From Paraburkholderia fynbosensis (GTDB lineage: Bacteria > Pseudomonadota > Gammaproteobacteria > Burkholderiales > Burkholderiaceae): DNA of 64,000 bases. The notes beneath the pieces were generated by a model. The model saw only the letters and a program-made list of their open reading frames with translations. It was not told the origin of the DNA and searched no databases. Positions 8,990 to 17,694 of this stretch are shown here, one piece after another (the stretch's first letter is position 1; each line of letters starts with the position of its first letter). Location: the NCBI RefSeq assembly GCF_902859935.1, contig NZ_CADIKI010000018.1:124001-188000 (forward strand), given 5' to 3'. The translations under genes were made by a program, and so were the position numbers.

Positions 8990-9215
8990 CGGGCACGAGA
9001 ACTCCGCCAGCGTCCCCGCATGTTTCGCACCCCCCTGAATTTCCGTTTCCTTGGCCCTCCGCGACGCAACGCGCAGCACGTGCCGCGTCCTCGAACGTGC
9101 GTTGAAGCGCCTCATCATGGACCGCCGCAACCAACTCACAGCGCTTGCACACCATGAAAACTTCTGCCGTCGGTCGAGGTCGACATCTGCGCACACCATA
9201 AAGATACTGGTCGTG
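8990..9215 (-). pseudogene. Fur-family (Zur-like) repressor, C-terminal remnant
   Basis: On the minus strand one frame reads VFMVCKRCELVAAVHDEALQ then RTFEDAARA, the dimerisation domain of Fur-family repressors with its first CxxC zinc motif. A neighbouring frame gives AKETEIQG, and the first frame then supplies CETCGDAGG, the second CxxC. The two pieces need a frameshift to join, and no intact winged-helix DNA-binding half was found upstream. The gene is therefore broken. It would have been read toward the palindrome and the TonB-dependent receptor, the usual arrangement for a local metal repressor. An alternative is a diverged but expressed protein, which the shifts make unlikely. Confidence 0.6.
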
Positions 9216-9835
9216 GCGACCCGCCTTACCAAGGCCCGGCGGTTGACGCCACGGCGACGGCAGGTGGTCAACGGGCGTGATGCCACCCAATTGGTTTCAA
9301 ATGCGCATCGCGGAGAGCAGTCAACATGACAAAACGGTAATTTTCCCGACACCCTTTCGACAGAATCGCCACGGCAAGATCTCATGCAAGCATCACTCGG
9401 ACGATAGACATTCCCCAATTTCGAAGACATCCATCGGAGCTTCGCTGTCGATGACCGTCGCCGCGTGGATCACGAAGCCGAGGTCGGCCATTGTGGCGGC
9501 CGCCAACAAGGCCACTAATCCGGATCTTGAGCGCTGCCAGTTGAAGGAACACATTTATGTCACGTTTCAATCGACGCACGAACCTGGATAAGTTCTCCAT
9601 AATTCTCGACGCATCGACTGCCGTCGCAATTCCTACGGATCGTCGTGCAACGCGGACCGCGCCGATGCCAGAAGGATGATTCGACGAAGAGGTCGGCTAT
9701 CTCAGCGAAACGCCGATGAGCCTTCGTAGCTTCGCGGGCATGCATGGGCAACGGCTCGACTGAGCGTCACAAAAAAACAATGCCGACAAACGCGGCCGTT
9801 GAGCGCGGGCATCATTCCATCGAAGTGCTCCATCC
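9216..9835. other. Intergenic region with no convincing gene
   Basis: About 620 bp. Short open frames occur on both strands, for example minus-strand ATMADLGFVIHAATVIDSE near 9430-9500 and plus-strand codons near 9557-9765 interrupted by a TGA. Neither gives a family I recognise. The region may be decayed coding sequence. The promoter of the ATP-grasp cassette should lie near its right end, but no clear -35/-10 pair was seen. Confidence 0.4.
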
Positions 9836-11107
9836 ATGAATACTATTCAGGCGGAACTAACCAGTGATGCCACGCATCCATCAACGCATCAGCCGTTGGG
9901 ACTGGCCGTATTGCTCAGGGCGGCAACGGCTGGAAACGATCTGACACCGTTCGGGCAAAGCCTGCTTGAGCACGTCACACACCATGACGACCCGTACGCG
10001 CTCCTCGATCTGTCGCTCGTACTGCAATTGAAGTACGAGAAGGAAGCCGCGATCGCCGTCCAGGCGCAGGCGATCCAGATGTGCAGGCACTATCGATTGA
10101 AGGACGCCCAAACAGCTGGGCGTTCAGTCAAGGTACTAGTGCTCAAGGCTCCTGGCGATCTGATGGCGAACACGCCTTTCGAATGCCTGCTTGAGAACGC
10201 CGACTTGCAGATAGATGTCGTGTATGTCGACGCCCATCCGCAGCAGTACATCAGTCTGCCAGAGCATGACGTAATCTTCGTGGCCGCGTGCGCATCCGAT
10301 GAAAACGCCGGCGTTCTTGCACAAATTGCGTCGCTAATCAGCGGCACACGTTGCCAGGTGCTGAACCAGCCGGAACGTATCGCGCACACGACGCGCGATG
10401 CAGCCTATACGTTGCTGGGAACTGTGCCCGGCATCTGCATGGCTCACACGGTACGCCTGCGACGCGAGCGGGTCCTCGAAGCGGCGTCGGGTGCATCCGA
10501 GCTGTCTGATCTGCTGGACGGACATTACCCGTTCATCATCCGACCGACAGGATCGCACGCGGGACAGGGACTGGCAAAGGTGACTGACAGCCGGGGACTC
10601 GCCCTATACGTGAATGATTCCGCGGCCACGGAATTCTATGTGGCGCCTTTTATCGATTACTCCAGCGCGGATGGCCTTTTTCGCAAGTACCGGATCGTGA
10701 TGATCGAGGGGAAGCCATTCGTGTGCCATATGGGCATTTCGAAAGAATGGATGGTTCACTATCCGTACGCAGAAATGGTCGCGCACGCCGACCGTCGGGA
10801 CGAAGAAGCGCATCTGATGGCGAATTTCGATTCCGACTTTGCAGTACGTCACAAGGAGGCGTTTCGCATGATCGCGGAACTGACCTGCCTTGACTACGTT
10901 GGATTTGACTGTGCCGAAACGGCGGATGGCCGGCTGCTCATCTTTGAAGTCGCGACTGCGATGGTCGTGCACGACATGGACGATCCGAACATCTTTCGTT
11001 ACAAGTTGCCGCAAATGCGCCGGGTATTCGACGCATTTGATCAAATGCTGCGCCGCACGTCCGCAAAGTCGTGCCGATCCAACCTGACGGCTTTCCAAGA
11101 ACAATGA
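9836..11107 (+). CDS. ATP-grasp (RimK/glutathione-synthase-like) ligase with helical N-terminal domain
   Basis: A 423-residue protein. The first 95 residues are helical and resemble a TPR-like pair (LLDLSLVLQLKYEKEAAIAV). About 100-200 form a pre-ATP-grasp Rossmann-like lobe (VKVLVLKAPGDLMANTPFEC). About 225-405 form the ATP-grasp domain: YPFIIRPTGSHAGQGLAKV (nucleotide loop), YVAPFIDYSSADGLFRKYRI, and the acidic metal-binding end LDYVGFDCAETADGRLLIFE. Such enzymes join a carboxylate to an amine through an acyl phosphate. The substrate is unknown. The stop overlaps the start of the SerC-like gene by 4 bp, so the two proteins are made together. The ribosome site is weak. Confidence 0.8.
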   Translation: MNTIQAELTSDATHPSTHQPLGLAVLLRAATAGNDLTPFGQSLLEHVTHHDDPYALLDLSLVLQLKYEKEAAIAVQAQAIQMCRHYRLKDAQTAGRSVKVLVLKAPGDLMANTPFECLLENADLQIDVVYVDAHPQQYISLPEHDVIFVAACASDENAGVLAQIASLISGTRCQVLNQPERIAHTTRDAAYTLLGTVPGICMAHTVRLRRERVLEAASGASELSDLLDGHYPFIIRPTGSHAGQGLAKVTDSRGLALYVNDSAATEFYVAPFIDYSSADGLFRKYRIVMIEGKPFVCHMGISKEWMVHYPYAEMVAHADRRDEEAHLMANFDSDFAVRHKEAFRMIAELTCLDYVGFDCAETADGRLLIFEVATAMVVHDMDDPNIFRYKLPQMRRVFDAFDQMLRRTSAKSCRSNLTAFQEQ

Positions 11108-12198
11108 AATCCAATGCATTGAATTTCTCTGGTGGTCCCGGAGCGCTTCCGGAAACTGTACTGGAGCAGACTCGCCAGGCCGTGCTGACCCTGCCGGAAA
11201 CGGGCATCTCGGTGCTTGGCATGAGCCATCGCTCGGACTGGTTCCGCTCAATACTGAACGAAGCCGAGCTGAATCTGCGCCACCTGCTCGGTATTTCCGA
11301 CGACTACGCCGTTACGTTTCTGCAGGGCGGTAGCAGTCTGCAGTTCGCAATGATTCCAATGAACTTTGCTGGCAACGACCTCTCACCACCAGAATATGTG
11401 ACGTCGGGCTACTGGAGCGGCCGGGCGACTTTGGAGGCGGCCAAGGTTACGACGAGAAAGATTGCCTGGGATGGCAAGGCTACCGGCTATCGGCAACTGC
11501 CGGACCTTCATGCATTGGATATATCCAGATCGGCCGCCTATCTGCACTATGTGTCGAACGAGACTGTGGAGGGCTTGCAGTTTCCGGTTGACGACGAACC
11601 GATGTCAGTACCCCTCATTGCGGACATGTCCTCTGACTTTCTGTCAAAGCCATTCCGGCCCGACCTGTTCTCGATGATATATGCCCACGCGCAGAAGAAC
11701 CTCGGTCCCGCTGGGGTAACGGTTGCGGTGATCAAGCGTGCGCTTCTGGAACGGATTCCAGACGCACTACCCGCCATTCTCGATTTCCGCACGCATATAA
11801 CGCATGGTTCGAATTACAACACCCCGCCGGTGTTCGCGATCTATGTGCTGACGTTGATTACGCGCTGGCTGCGCTTCGATGTCGGTGGCTTGCAGGCAAT
11901 GCAAAGCGTCAATGAAAGAAAGGCGCGGCGGTTGTACGAGACATTGGACGCCATGGAAGACGCCATATCCATTCACGCGGACCGCCGCTGGCGCTCACAA
12001 ATGAATGTAGCCTTTACCTTCGGGGACTCCCGACTCGACAATGCGTTTATCCTGGCGGCCCGGGAACGAGGCATCGTCGGACTGGAGGGACATCGGTCAA
12101 TCGGAGGACTGCGCGCGTCGCTATATAACGCCGTTACCGAGCCGGCCGTCGACATGCTAAGCAATGCGCTCAAGGAATTCGGCGTGCAACGTGTCTGA
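11104..12198 (+). CDS. SerC-like phosphoserine aminotransferase family protein
   Basis: A 364-residue class-V aminotransferase. ATG 11104 was chosen because it gives the standard start LNFSGGPGALPETVLEQ and an ATGA overlap with the ATP-grasp gene; an earlier in-frame start at 11071 would overlap more. The substrate-phosphate and PLP motifs are present: GMSHRSDWF, FLQGGSSLQFAMIPMNF, the PLP lysine in YAHAQKNLGPAGVTVAVI (about residue 201), and HGSNYNTPPVFAIYVL. SerC normally makes 3-phosphoserine, or a pyridoxine precursor with PdxA. No serA, serB or pdx gene is nearby. Coupling to a ligase suggests a specialised copy feeding an amino acid-like substrate to it. A plain duplicate of housekeeping serC is the alternative. 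Confidence 0.88.
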   Translation: MKSNALNFSGGPGALPETVLEQTRQAVLTLPETGISVLGMSHRSDWFRSILNEAELNLRHLLGISDDYAVTFLQGGSSLQFAMIPMNFAGNDLSPPEYVTSGYWSGRATLEAAKVTTRKIAWDGKATGYRQLPDLHALDISRSAAYLHYVSNETVEGLQFPVDDEPMSVPLIADMSSDFLSKPFRPDLFSMIYAHAQKNLGPAGVTVAVIKRALLERIPDALPAILDFRTHITHGSNYNTPPVFAIYVLTLITRWLRFDVGGLQAMQSVNERKARRLYETLDAMEDAISIHADRRWRSQMNVAFTFGDSRLDNAFILAARERGIVGLEGHRSIGGLRASLYNAVTEPAVDMLSNALKEFGVQRV

Positions 12199-12263
12199 TC
12201 CATGCAGCGCTCGTAGGGGCGAACGACTCATCACTGCTAGAAAACGGCTGCGCTCCCGGGGCA

Positions 12264-12919
12264 GCGGTCTTCGAGGAAGGCGGCAGCGCGGGTGTCGCTT
12301 TCGTGCTCGATCTGACCGAGCTCAAGCAGGCGGAGGGAAAAGTCCGCGAGAGCGAGCGGCGCTATCGTGAAGTGCAGATGGAACTGGCGCATGCGAACCG
12401 CGTAGCCACCATGGGCCAGCTCGCGTCCTCCATCGCGCATGAGGTCAACCAGCCGATCGCCGCGACGGTCACCAACGCGGCGCCTCGGTGAAGACGCGCC
12501 TTGCAGATGGCTTGCCCTTCATCGAAGGAGACCGTGTCGAATTGCAACAGGTCCTCCTGAACCTGGTCATCAACGCAATCGAGGCCATGAGCGACGTCAG
12601 CGATGGCGCGCGGGAAGTGCTGATCAGTACGGCAAACGCCGACGCCGACTGCGTACTTGTCACCGTGCGCGATTCGGGGCCGGGCTTTGCCCCGGACAGC
12701 ACCCCCGAGCATGTTTTCGCCTCGTTCTACACAACGAAGCCCACCGGTTTGGGCATGGGGCTGTCGATCTGCCGTTCGATCGTCGAGGCACACGGCGGCC
12801 AATTGTGGGCGAACGCGAACGAGCCTCGCGGCGCGATCTTTCAATTCACGGTGCGCGCTCACCAGAAAGTTCAAGCGGTCGCTGAAAGGCATTGCCTCCA
12901 GGGACAGCGAGCCGGTTAA
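12264..12919 (+). pseudogene. PAS-type histidine kinase with internal deletion
   Basis: The first piece (12264-12489) is the end of a PAS domain and the H box: FEEGGSAGVAFVLDLTELKQ, then QLASSIAHEVNQPIAATVTNA. The second piece (12488-12919, other frame) starts inside the ATPase domain with TRLADGLPFIEGDRVELQQV and runs through VLLNLVINAIEAM, RDSGPGFAP and GLGMGLSICRSIVEAHGG. The roughly 60 codons that normally link them are missing and the frame changes at about 12486. The usual cognate LuxR-type regulator is absent. It is a remnant of the broad PAS/HisKA family common in Burkholderia and is not functional as a kinase. Confidence 0.85.
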
Positions 12920-13150
12920 GGACGATCACCGCGCTCATCAAATTCGCCACGCGAAGATCCCTACTTATCAAGCCGTACACACACCACTGCTGGTGTTACC
13001 TCCGTGACGTGAAAATTACATGTTTGACATATTTGTATAAAACGCACGGTGCCCATATTTCAAGAAATTCACCATGTATACAAGGCTAGACTTTCGTCTC
13101 CTGCAAACGCTGCCCTGTTTGCGAGGAGTACTCAGTTATGGAGAGTCTTG

Positions 13151-14347
13151 ATGAAGTACAAAGTATTGTCCGCCACGCTGCTTGCTGCACTCGGCACGAC
13201 CGCGGCATATGCGCAAAGCAGCGTGACCCTGTACGGCCTGCTGGATGAAGGCATTAGTTATAGCAACAACACCGGCGGTCACAGCAATGTCAAGCTGACC
13301 GACGCCATGATGCAAAGCAATCGTTGGGGCCTGAGAGGCGCCGAAGATCTGGGTGGTGGCCTGAAGGCACTATTCGTGCTGGAAAACGGCTTCACGCTGA
13401 GCAATGGCAAGCTTGGCCAGGGTGGCCGCGAATTCGGCCGAAGCGCTTATGTCGGCCTGTCGAGCAACCAGTTCGGCACCCTGACCATGGGTCGTCAGAA
13501 CGAATTCATGTACGACTGGGTCGGCCATGTATCGATGGAAAACTTCAACGGCGCAGGTGGCAATACCTTCGCGCACGTGATGGACAACGACAACATGCTC
13601 GGAACGTTCCGCGTCAACAACGCGGTGAAATACCAGAGCTCGAATTACTATGGCCTGACCGTCGGCGCCTTGTACGGCCTCTCGAACCAGGCCGGCGGCT
13701 TCGCGAACAACCGTGCGTACAGTTTTGGTGCCATGTACAACAACGGGCCGATTCTTGCGACGTTGGGTTACACGCAGATCAACAACAACATCAGCAGCCT
13801 CAACAACAGTGGCGCAGTTGATAACAGCGCCAACGGCAGCGGCACCGGTGACCAGAACTTCACCGCAGGGCGTCAGCGTATCTTCGGTGGCGGCTTGAAC
13901 TACGCGTTCGGCCCGGCCAAAGTTGGTTTTGTGATCACGGACACCAAGCTGAACAACGCAACCGCTTTCCCCGGCGGCGGTACGTTGACGGCTGCAAACG
14001 CCGCTTATGTTCATTTCACGAACTATGAAGTGAACGCACATTACAGCCTTACCTCGGCATTGACCCTGGGCGCAGCTTACACTTTCACCGATGGCAAGTT
14101 CGACAATGCTGGAAACGCGGCATCGCCGAAGTGGAACCAGCTCAGCCTGTTGTCGGATTACGCCCTGTCGAACCGCACGGACGTGTACGCAGTGGCCAAC
14201 TGGTCACACCTGAGCGGCGGTCTGAACTCGGCGGCACCGGGTAATTCGAGCTTGACTGCATTTGAAGGCGCAAGCTCCTATGTCGGCGGGATTGCGGCAA
14301 CGAAGAACCAAGTCGTCGTGGGCGCTGGTCTGCGCACCCGCTTCTAG
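13151..14347 (+). CDS. Gram-negative trimeric porin (Burkholderia OpcP/Omp38-like)
   Basis: A 398-residue outer-membrane porin. The start at 13151 gives a standard signal peptide, MKYKVLSATLLAALGTTAAYA, cleaved before QSSVTLYGLLDEGISY, the first beta strand of this family. GGLKALFVLENGF, YVGLSSNQFGTLTMGRQ and the terminal VVVGAGLRTRF are further family signatures, and the last residue is Phe. It forms a passive channel for small hydrophilic solutes. It stands alone, with 230 bp of non-coding DNA upstream and a rho-independent terminator 140 bp downstream. An upstream in-frame codon at 13049 is unlikely because it would bury the signal peptide. Confidence 0.95.
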   Translation: MKYKVLSATLLAALGTTAAYAQSSVTLYGLLDEGISYSNNTGGHSNVKLTDAMMQSNRWGLRGAEDLGGGLKALFVLENGFTLSNGKLGQGGREFGRSAYVGLSSNQFGTLTMGRQNEFMYDWVGHVSMENFNGAGGNTFAHVMDNDNMLGTFRVNNAVKYQSSNYYGLTVGALYGLSNQAGGFANNRAYSFGAMYNNGPILATLGYTQINNNISSLNNSGAVDNSANGSGTGDQNFTAGRQRIFGGGLNYAFGPAKVGFVITDTKLNNATAFPGGGTLTAANAAYVHFTNYEVNAHYSLTSALTLGAAYTFTDGKFDNAGNAASPKWNQLSLLSDYALSNRTDVYAVANWSHLSGGLNSAAPGNSSLTAFEGASSYVGGIAATKNQVVVGAGLRTRF

Positions 14348-14488
14348 GCCTGATCGAACGGTTGAGGAACGCCGGGCTTGCGGCGATTCGCGTGCGGCAG
14401 GCAGGGGTATTTCTCAACCGGCGGTGAATGATATTTGTACGTTGCCCGTAGTCCCTGTCACCGAGAAGCGTTCTCCGGGAAACAGTTG

Positions 14489-14515
14489 GCCCGCCCATTC
14501 TGGCGGGCTTTTTTT
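14489..14515 (+). terminator. Rho-independent terminator after the porin gene
   Basis: Stem GCCCGCC (14489-14495) pairs with GGCGGGC (14502-14508) around a 6-base loop and is followed by seven T residues. It lies 140 bp downstream of the porin stop codon and should end its transcript. Confidence 0.85.
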
Positions 14516-14573
14516 GGGGGTGACCGTGCCGATCGCGCCGAGCCGAACACAACGCTGACGACAGCGGCTTGAC

Positions 14574-14618
14574 GGTGTGATATTTCCACGCGGACATCGA
14601 GCACAAAAAGATCACACC
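14574..14618. promoter_or_regulatory. Inverted repeat GGTGTGAT / ATCACACC upstream of the esterase
   Basis: Perfect 8-bp arms at 14574-14581 and 14611-14618 with a 29-bp spacer, about 100 bp upstream of the secreted esterase start. The spacing suits a looped or dimeric regulator site, but no regulator gene adjoins it. The role is speculative. Confidence 0.25.
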
Positions 14619-14720
14619 ATGAGCGTCGGTGACGATCAGGAATTCGGACGGATTCGCGCCCTGAAACCATTCGAGATCGTTTATGAACTCGCGCTTTAAG
14701 CAAGCAAACGGAAGTCATCC

Positions 14721-15776
14721 ATGAAATTCACCAAGTTGTTTGTACTCGCGTGCGCTGCATTCGCGGGTGTTTCGGGCGCTGCGCTCGCCAGAGACGCCGC
14801 GCTTGCCCCGCGGCAGGTGCCCGCAAAGACCCTGCCAATGCCGGCAGATGTTAGCCCCGAATTGCAAAGACTCATCGCGGCGCCCTATAACCCAACATGG
14901 AATGTGTTGTGGACCACGGGCGAGCAATGGAGAGTGGCTGCCAACGCGCAGGCTGCCACGGTCATGCAAACCCAACCGGCCATGCGGCAACGCCTCGGTG
15001 TGACGGTGCAGCCCAATACAATCAACGGTGTGAGGGTGTACGTCGTGACGCCCGATGTTATTCCGCCCGATCACCGCGACAAGGTGCTAATTCACATTCA
15101 TGGCGGCTGTTACGAGCTTTACCCGGGCGAGGCGGGCACGAACGAAGCCGTCATCATGGCGGGCCTCGCGCATTACAAGGTGATTTCTGTTGACTACCGG
15201 ATGCCGCCTGAGGGCTACTTCCCCGCTGCGCTTGACGATGTCGAGACGGTCTACAAGGCGGTACTGCGGTCGAACGATGCAAAGAACGTGGGCGTTTTCG
15301 GGACCTCGGCGGGTGGTGCTTTGGTGCTGGAGCTGATGCTGCGCGCGAAACAGGAAGGCCTGCAAATGCCCGGCGCGATCGCGCCGGGTACGCCGATGTC
15401 GGACCTCACGAAGACTGGCGATTCGTTCTACACCAATGAGAAGGTCGACAACGTCCTGGTGTCACGCGATGGATTCTGCGATGCCGCGGCCGTAGTCTAT
15501 GCGCACGGCCATGATCTCAAAGACCCACTGCTCTCACCTGTCTACGGAGACATGCACGGTTTTCCGCCGGCTATCCTGACCACGGGAACCCGGGACCTGC
15601 TGCTCAGCAACACCATTCGTGTGCATCGGAAGCTTCGAGAGGCGGGTATCGATGCACAACTCGAGGTCTTTGACGGCATGTCGCACGCGCAGTACCAAAT
15701 GGATGACCGCATACCCGAGACAAAAGAAGCGTTTGGTGAAATTACCGAGTTCTTCAACAGGCACCTCGGTCATTGA
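14721..15776 (+). CDS. Secreted alpha/beta hydrolase (HSL/GDXG-type esterase)
   Basis: A 351-residue protein with a signal peptide (MKFTKLFVLACAAFAGVSG, cleaved near residue 24). The hormone-sensitive-lipase oxyanion motif appears as HIHGGCYELYPGEAG (about 128), and the nucleophile elbow as GTSAGGALVLEL (about 196), where most relatives have GDSAGG. The acid/histidine region follows with TGTRDLLLSNTIRVHRKLRE and FDGMSHAQY (about 316). It probably hydrolyses short acyl esters in the periplasm. It is preceded by a fair ribosome site (GGAAGTCATCC) and is monocistronic. The Asp to Thr change in the elbow is conservative for catalysis but may alter substrate range. Confidence 0.88.
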   Translation: MKFTKLFVLACAAFAGVSGAALARDAALAPRQVPAKTLPMPADVSPELQRLIAAPYNPTWNVLWTTGEQWRVAANAQAATVMQTQPAMRQRLGVTVQPNTINGVRVYVVTPDVIPPDHRDKVLIHIHGGCYELYPGEAGTNEAVIMAGLAHYKVISVDYRMPPEGYFPAALDDVETVYKAVLRSNDAKNVGVFGTSAGGALVLELMLRAKQEGLQMPGAIAPGTPMSDLTKTGDSFYTNEKVDNVLVSRDGFCDAAAVVYAHGHDLKDPLLSPVYGDMHGFPPAILTTGTRDLLLSNTIRVHRKLREAGIDAQLEVFDGMSHAQYQMDDRIPETKEAFGEITEFFNRHLGH

Positions 15777-15835
15777 CCAGGCTTCTTCGACAGGACTGTC
15801 GTCATTCCTCTCGTTACTACTGCCGCCGTGATGAT

Positions 15836-16055
15836 TACCGCGAGGCACTTCTGTTATGTCGTGCAGCAGGAGCACAGTTTCTGGCGACCAAAACGCCAAT
15901 GCTCGGTCACGAAGTACGGCTCGCTCCGGCGAAGTTTGCTGCACCATTTCGCAAATCGAACAAGAACGACTTTAGTGAGGCAGAGGCAATTGCCGAAGCA
16001 GCCGTAAGAGGTCACATGCGGTTTTCGCGCATCAAGAAGGCTCGCACCCAGCGAC
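15836..16055 (+). pseudogene. IS110-family transposase fragment (second, unrelated copy)
   Basis: The frame contains GHEVRLAPAKFAAPFRKSNK followed by NDFSEAEAIAEAAVRGHMRF and IK, the central part of the N-terminal DEDD domain of IS110/IS1111 transposases. The preceding bases encode, after a shift, the expected serine/alanine-rich turn. Only about 70 codons survive, with no C-terminal domain or recognisable ends. It differs from the relic at 2958-3849, so it is an independent insertion. It is wedged between the esterase and the DUF4148 gene. Confidence 0.8.
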
Positions 16056-16068
16056 CCCGTTCTCAACT

Positions 16069-16350
16069 CTATTCCGACGCCGGGTGCGCCGCCGGCATGC
16101 CCGCCGTGCGAATTGCGGCAGTACCGTGTGTGCCATGCTGGATCGCATAGATCTCCCGATTGCGCGCGATCTCTGCGGCCGTCGGCGGATAGTCGCTATT
16201 GGACGTCGGCACCAGCCCTTCGGCCTGTGCCTGCTTCAACTGCGCGATGACTTCAGCGCGTGTCAATCCCGACGACGTGGTTTGAGCAAAAGCGTTTGCG
16301 CCGAACGGCAAGCTAAGTGCAGCAACGGCAATCGCGGTAAGCAGTTTCAT
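16069..16350 (-). CDS. DUF4148 small exported protein
   Basis: A 93-residue protein with a clear signal peptide (MKLLTAIAVAALSLPFGANA, cut before QTTSSG) and the DUF4148 core: LTRAEVIAQLKQAQAEGLVP, YPPTAAEIARNREIY. This family is abundant in Burkholderia and Ralstonia, where proteins of this size are periplasmic and of unknown function. It is transcribed alone, with a good AGAGA ribosome site. The 290 bp between its start and the allantoicase gene hold nothing else I could identify apart from a small GGCCGC/GCGGCC stem near 16544-16563. Confidence 0.88.
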   Translation of the reverse strand: MKLLTAIAVAALSLPFGANAFAQTTSSGLTRAEVIAQLKQAQAEGLVPTSNSDYPPTAAEIARNREIYAIQHGTHGTAAIRTAGMPAAHPASE

Positions 16351-16640
16351 GATGTCTCTCCGGGTAGCGGCAAGAAGTGAGTGGCCTGATCCACGCTTCC
16401 CATTCTCGTCATTTCACCTGTCGGAGCACTGACCCGCAGATTACCTTTTTGTTATCCAGGCATTGCCTCGTGAAACGCCACGTCTGGTCATTGACGAATG
16501 AGTCTTCCGACCCATTGCCGTCAGTCGGACTCAGATTGCGCCGAAGGCCGCTTCGAGAGGCGGCCGTTCGATCGCTGCGCATGAGTCGTGAGTCCTTGCG
16601 AGTAACCTGCGGATCAATACAGGTGAAGGCTTGCCCTGGA

Positions 16641-17645
16641 TCAAGTCAAGGTGTGCCCCATCAGACTCAGTCGCGAGACGCCACCATCCGGCAAAATGTT
16701 GAAGCGCACATGTGTAACGGACATGCTTCGGCTCGGCGCAAAGGTATGTACCCTGTCCATCTCCAGCTTCTGCTCGTCGAGCAATACCGGCCAGAACATC
16801 GATTGCGTAATCAGGGACTCCTCCGTTCCCGCGCTGACGTACGCGCCTTGTAGCGAGCATCGGTCCGCAAAATTGCCCTTAAAATGCGCGGTGTCAACGT
16901 TGACCTGACTAATTTCACCGGGCGTCGCCAGTTCGATGATGCACCAGTCGCAGCCTGGTTCGCGGCGTCGCCGGGTTTCCCAGCCTTCGCCCATGTTGGC
17001 CGCGCGCGTCGGCAGCAGCAGGTTCGACGCTGAACCGTAATGCTGGTTGTTCGCGGCGACGATCCGCGCACCGTTCATCGCGGACGCGAGATCGAGTTCG
17101 GCGCGTGGCGCGAGTTCCGGGCGCGGCCGGCCGTACACCCGAAAACGCGCTACGCCGCCGTCCGGATAGATATTGAGGCGCACGTGCGTATACATTCCGC
17201 GAGTGGCCGGATCGATCGCGTGATAATGATGTGCGTTGCCGTTGAGCGCGGTCGCGGGCAGCACCTCAGTCCATTTTGCGTCGGCGGGCGGCATATCGTC
17301 GTCGCAACGGCACGCGTCGATCGACGCAGCCGGCGGAAAGTTGCCGGTGAAATGACTCGTGTCGATATCGACACCCGTCAATTCGCCCGCCACGCCCAGC
17401 TTGACGATGCAGAAATCGTGGCCGGTCTCGCGCTTGCGGCGCGATTCCCAACCGTCCATCCATTTGCCGTTGTCGTCGTATCTGCCGGGAATGAAGACGG
17501 CCGGGTTCGGGTCAAGCATGCGCGCCATCGGTGCAAAAAAATCGTCGCTGGCGAATATAGCCTGCGCGCCGAGTCGCGGGTCCGCGAGGTTGATACCCGT
17601 GCGTGTGAAGGCGGGTGCGTCGGGATCGAAAGTGGGGAGTGCCAT
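16641..17645 (-). CDS. alc: Allantoicase (allantoate amidinohydrolase)
   Basis: A 334-residue protein built of two homologous beta-sandwich repeats. The first carries GWESRRKRETGHDFCIVKLG (about residue 68) and the second GWETRRRREPGCDWCIIELA (about 231). Each is followed by the VDTSHF/VDTAHF + KGN pattern typical of allantoicase. The enzyme hydrolyses allantoate to urea and ureidoglycolate in purine breakdown. It is the last gene of an operon whose other members are an ABC importer and three DUF1989 proteins. No allantoinase, ureidoglycolate lyase or urease gene is in the window, so either those lie elsewhere or the enzyme works on a related ureido/guanidino compound. Confidence 0.92.
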   Translation of the reverse strand: MALPTFDPDAPAFTRTGINLADPRLGAQAIFASDDFFAPMARMLDPNPAVFIPGRYDDNGKWMDGWESRRKRETGHDFCIVKLGVAGELTGVDIDTSHFTGNFPPAASIDACRCDDDMPPADAKWTEVLPATALNGNAHHYHAIDPATRGMYTHVRLNIYPDGGVARFRVYGRPRPELAPRAELDLASAMNGARIVAANNQHYGSASNLLLPTRAANMGEGWETRRRREPGCDWCIIELATPGEISQVNVDTAHFKGNFADRCSLQGAYVSAGTEESLITQSMFWPVLLDEQKLEMDRVHTFAPSRSMSVTHVRFNILPDGGVSRLSLMGHTLT

Positions 17646-17694
17646 CTGTCTTTACGCGAAGTGATCGGTTAGATCGGTTAATGGACCGGGATGC

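Noticed and set aside
16544..16563. GGCCGC/GCGGCC hairpin downstream of the allantoicase gene as a terminator
   Set aside because: It is short, lacks a T-run on either strand and lies 80 bp past the stop.
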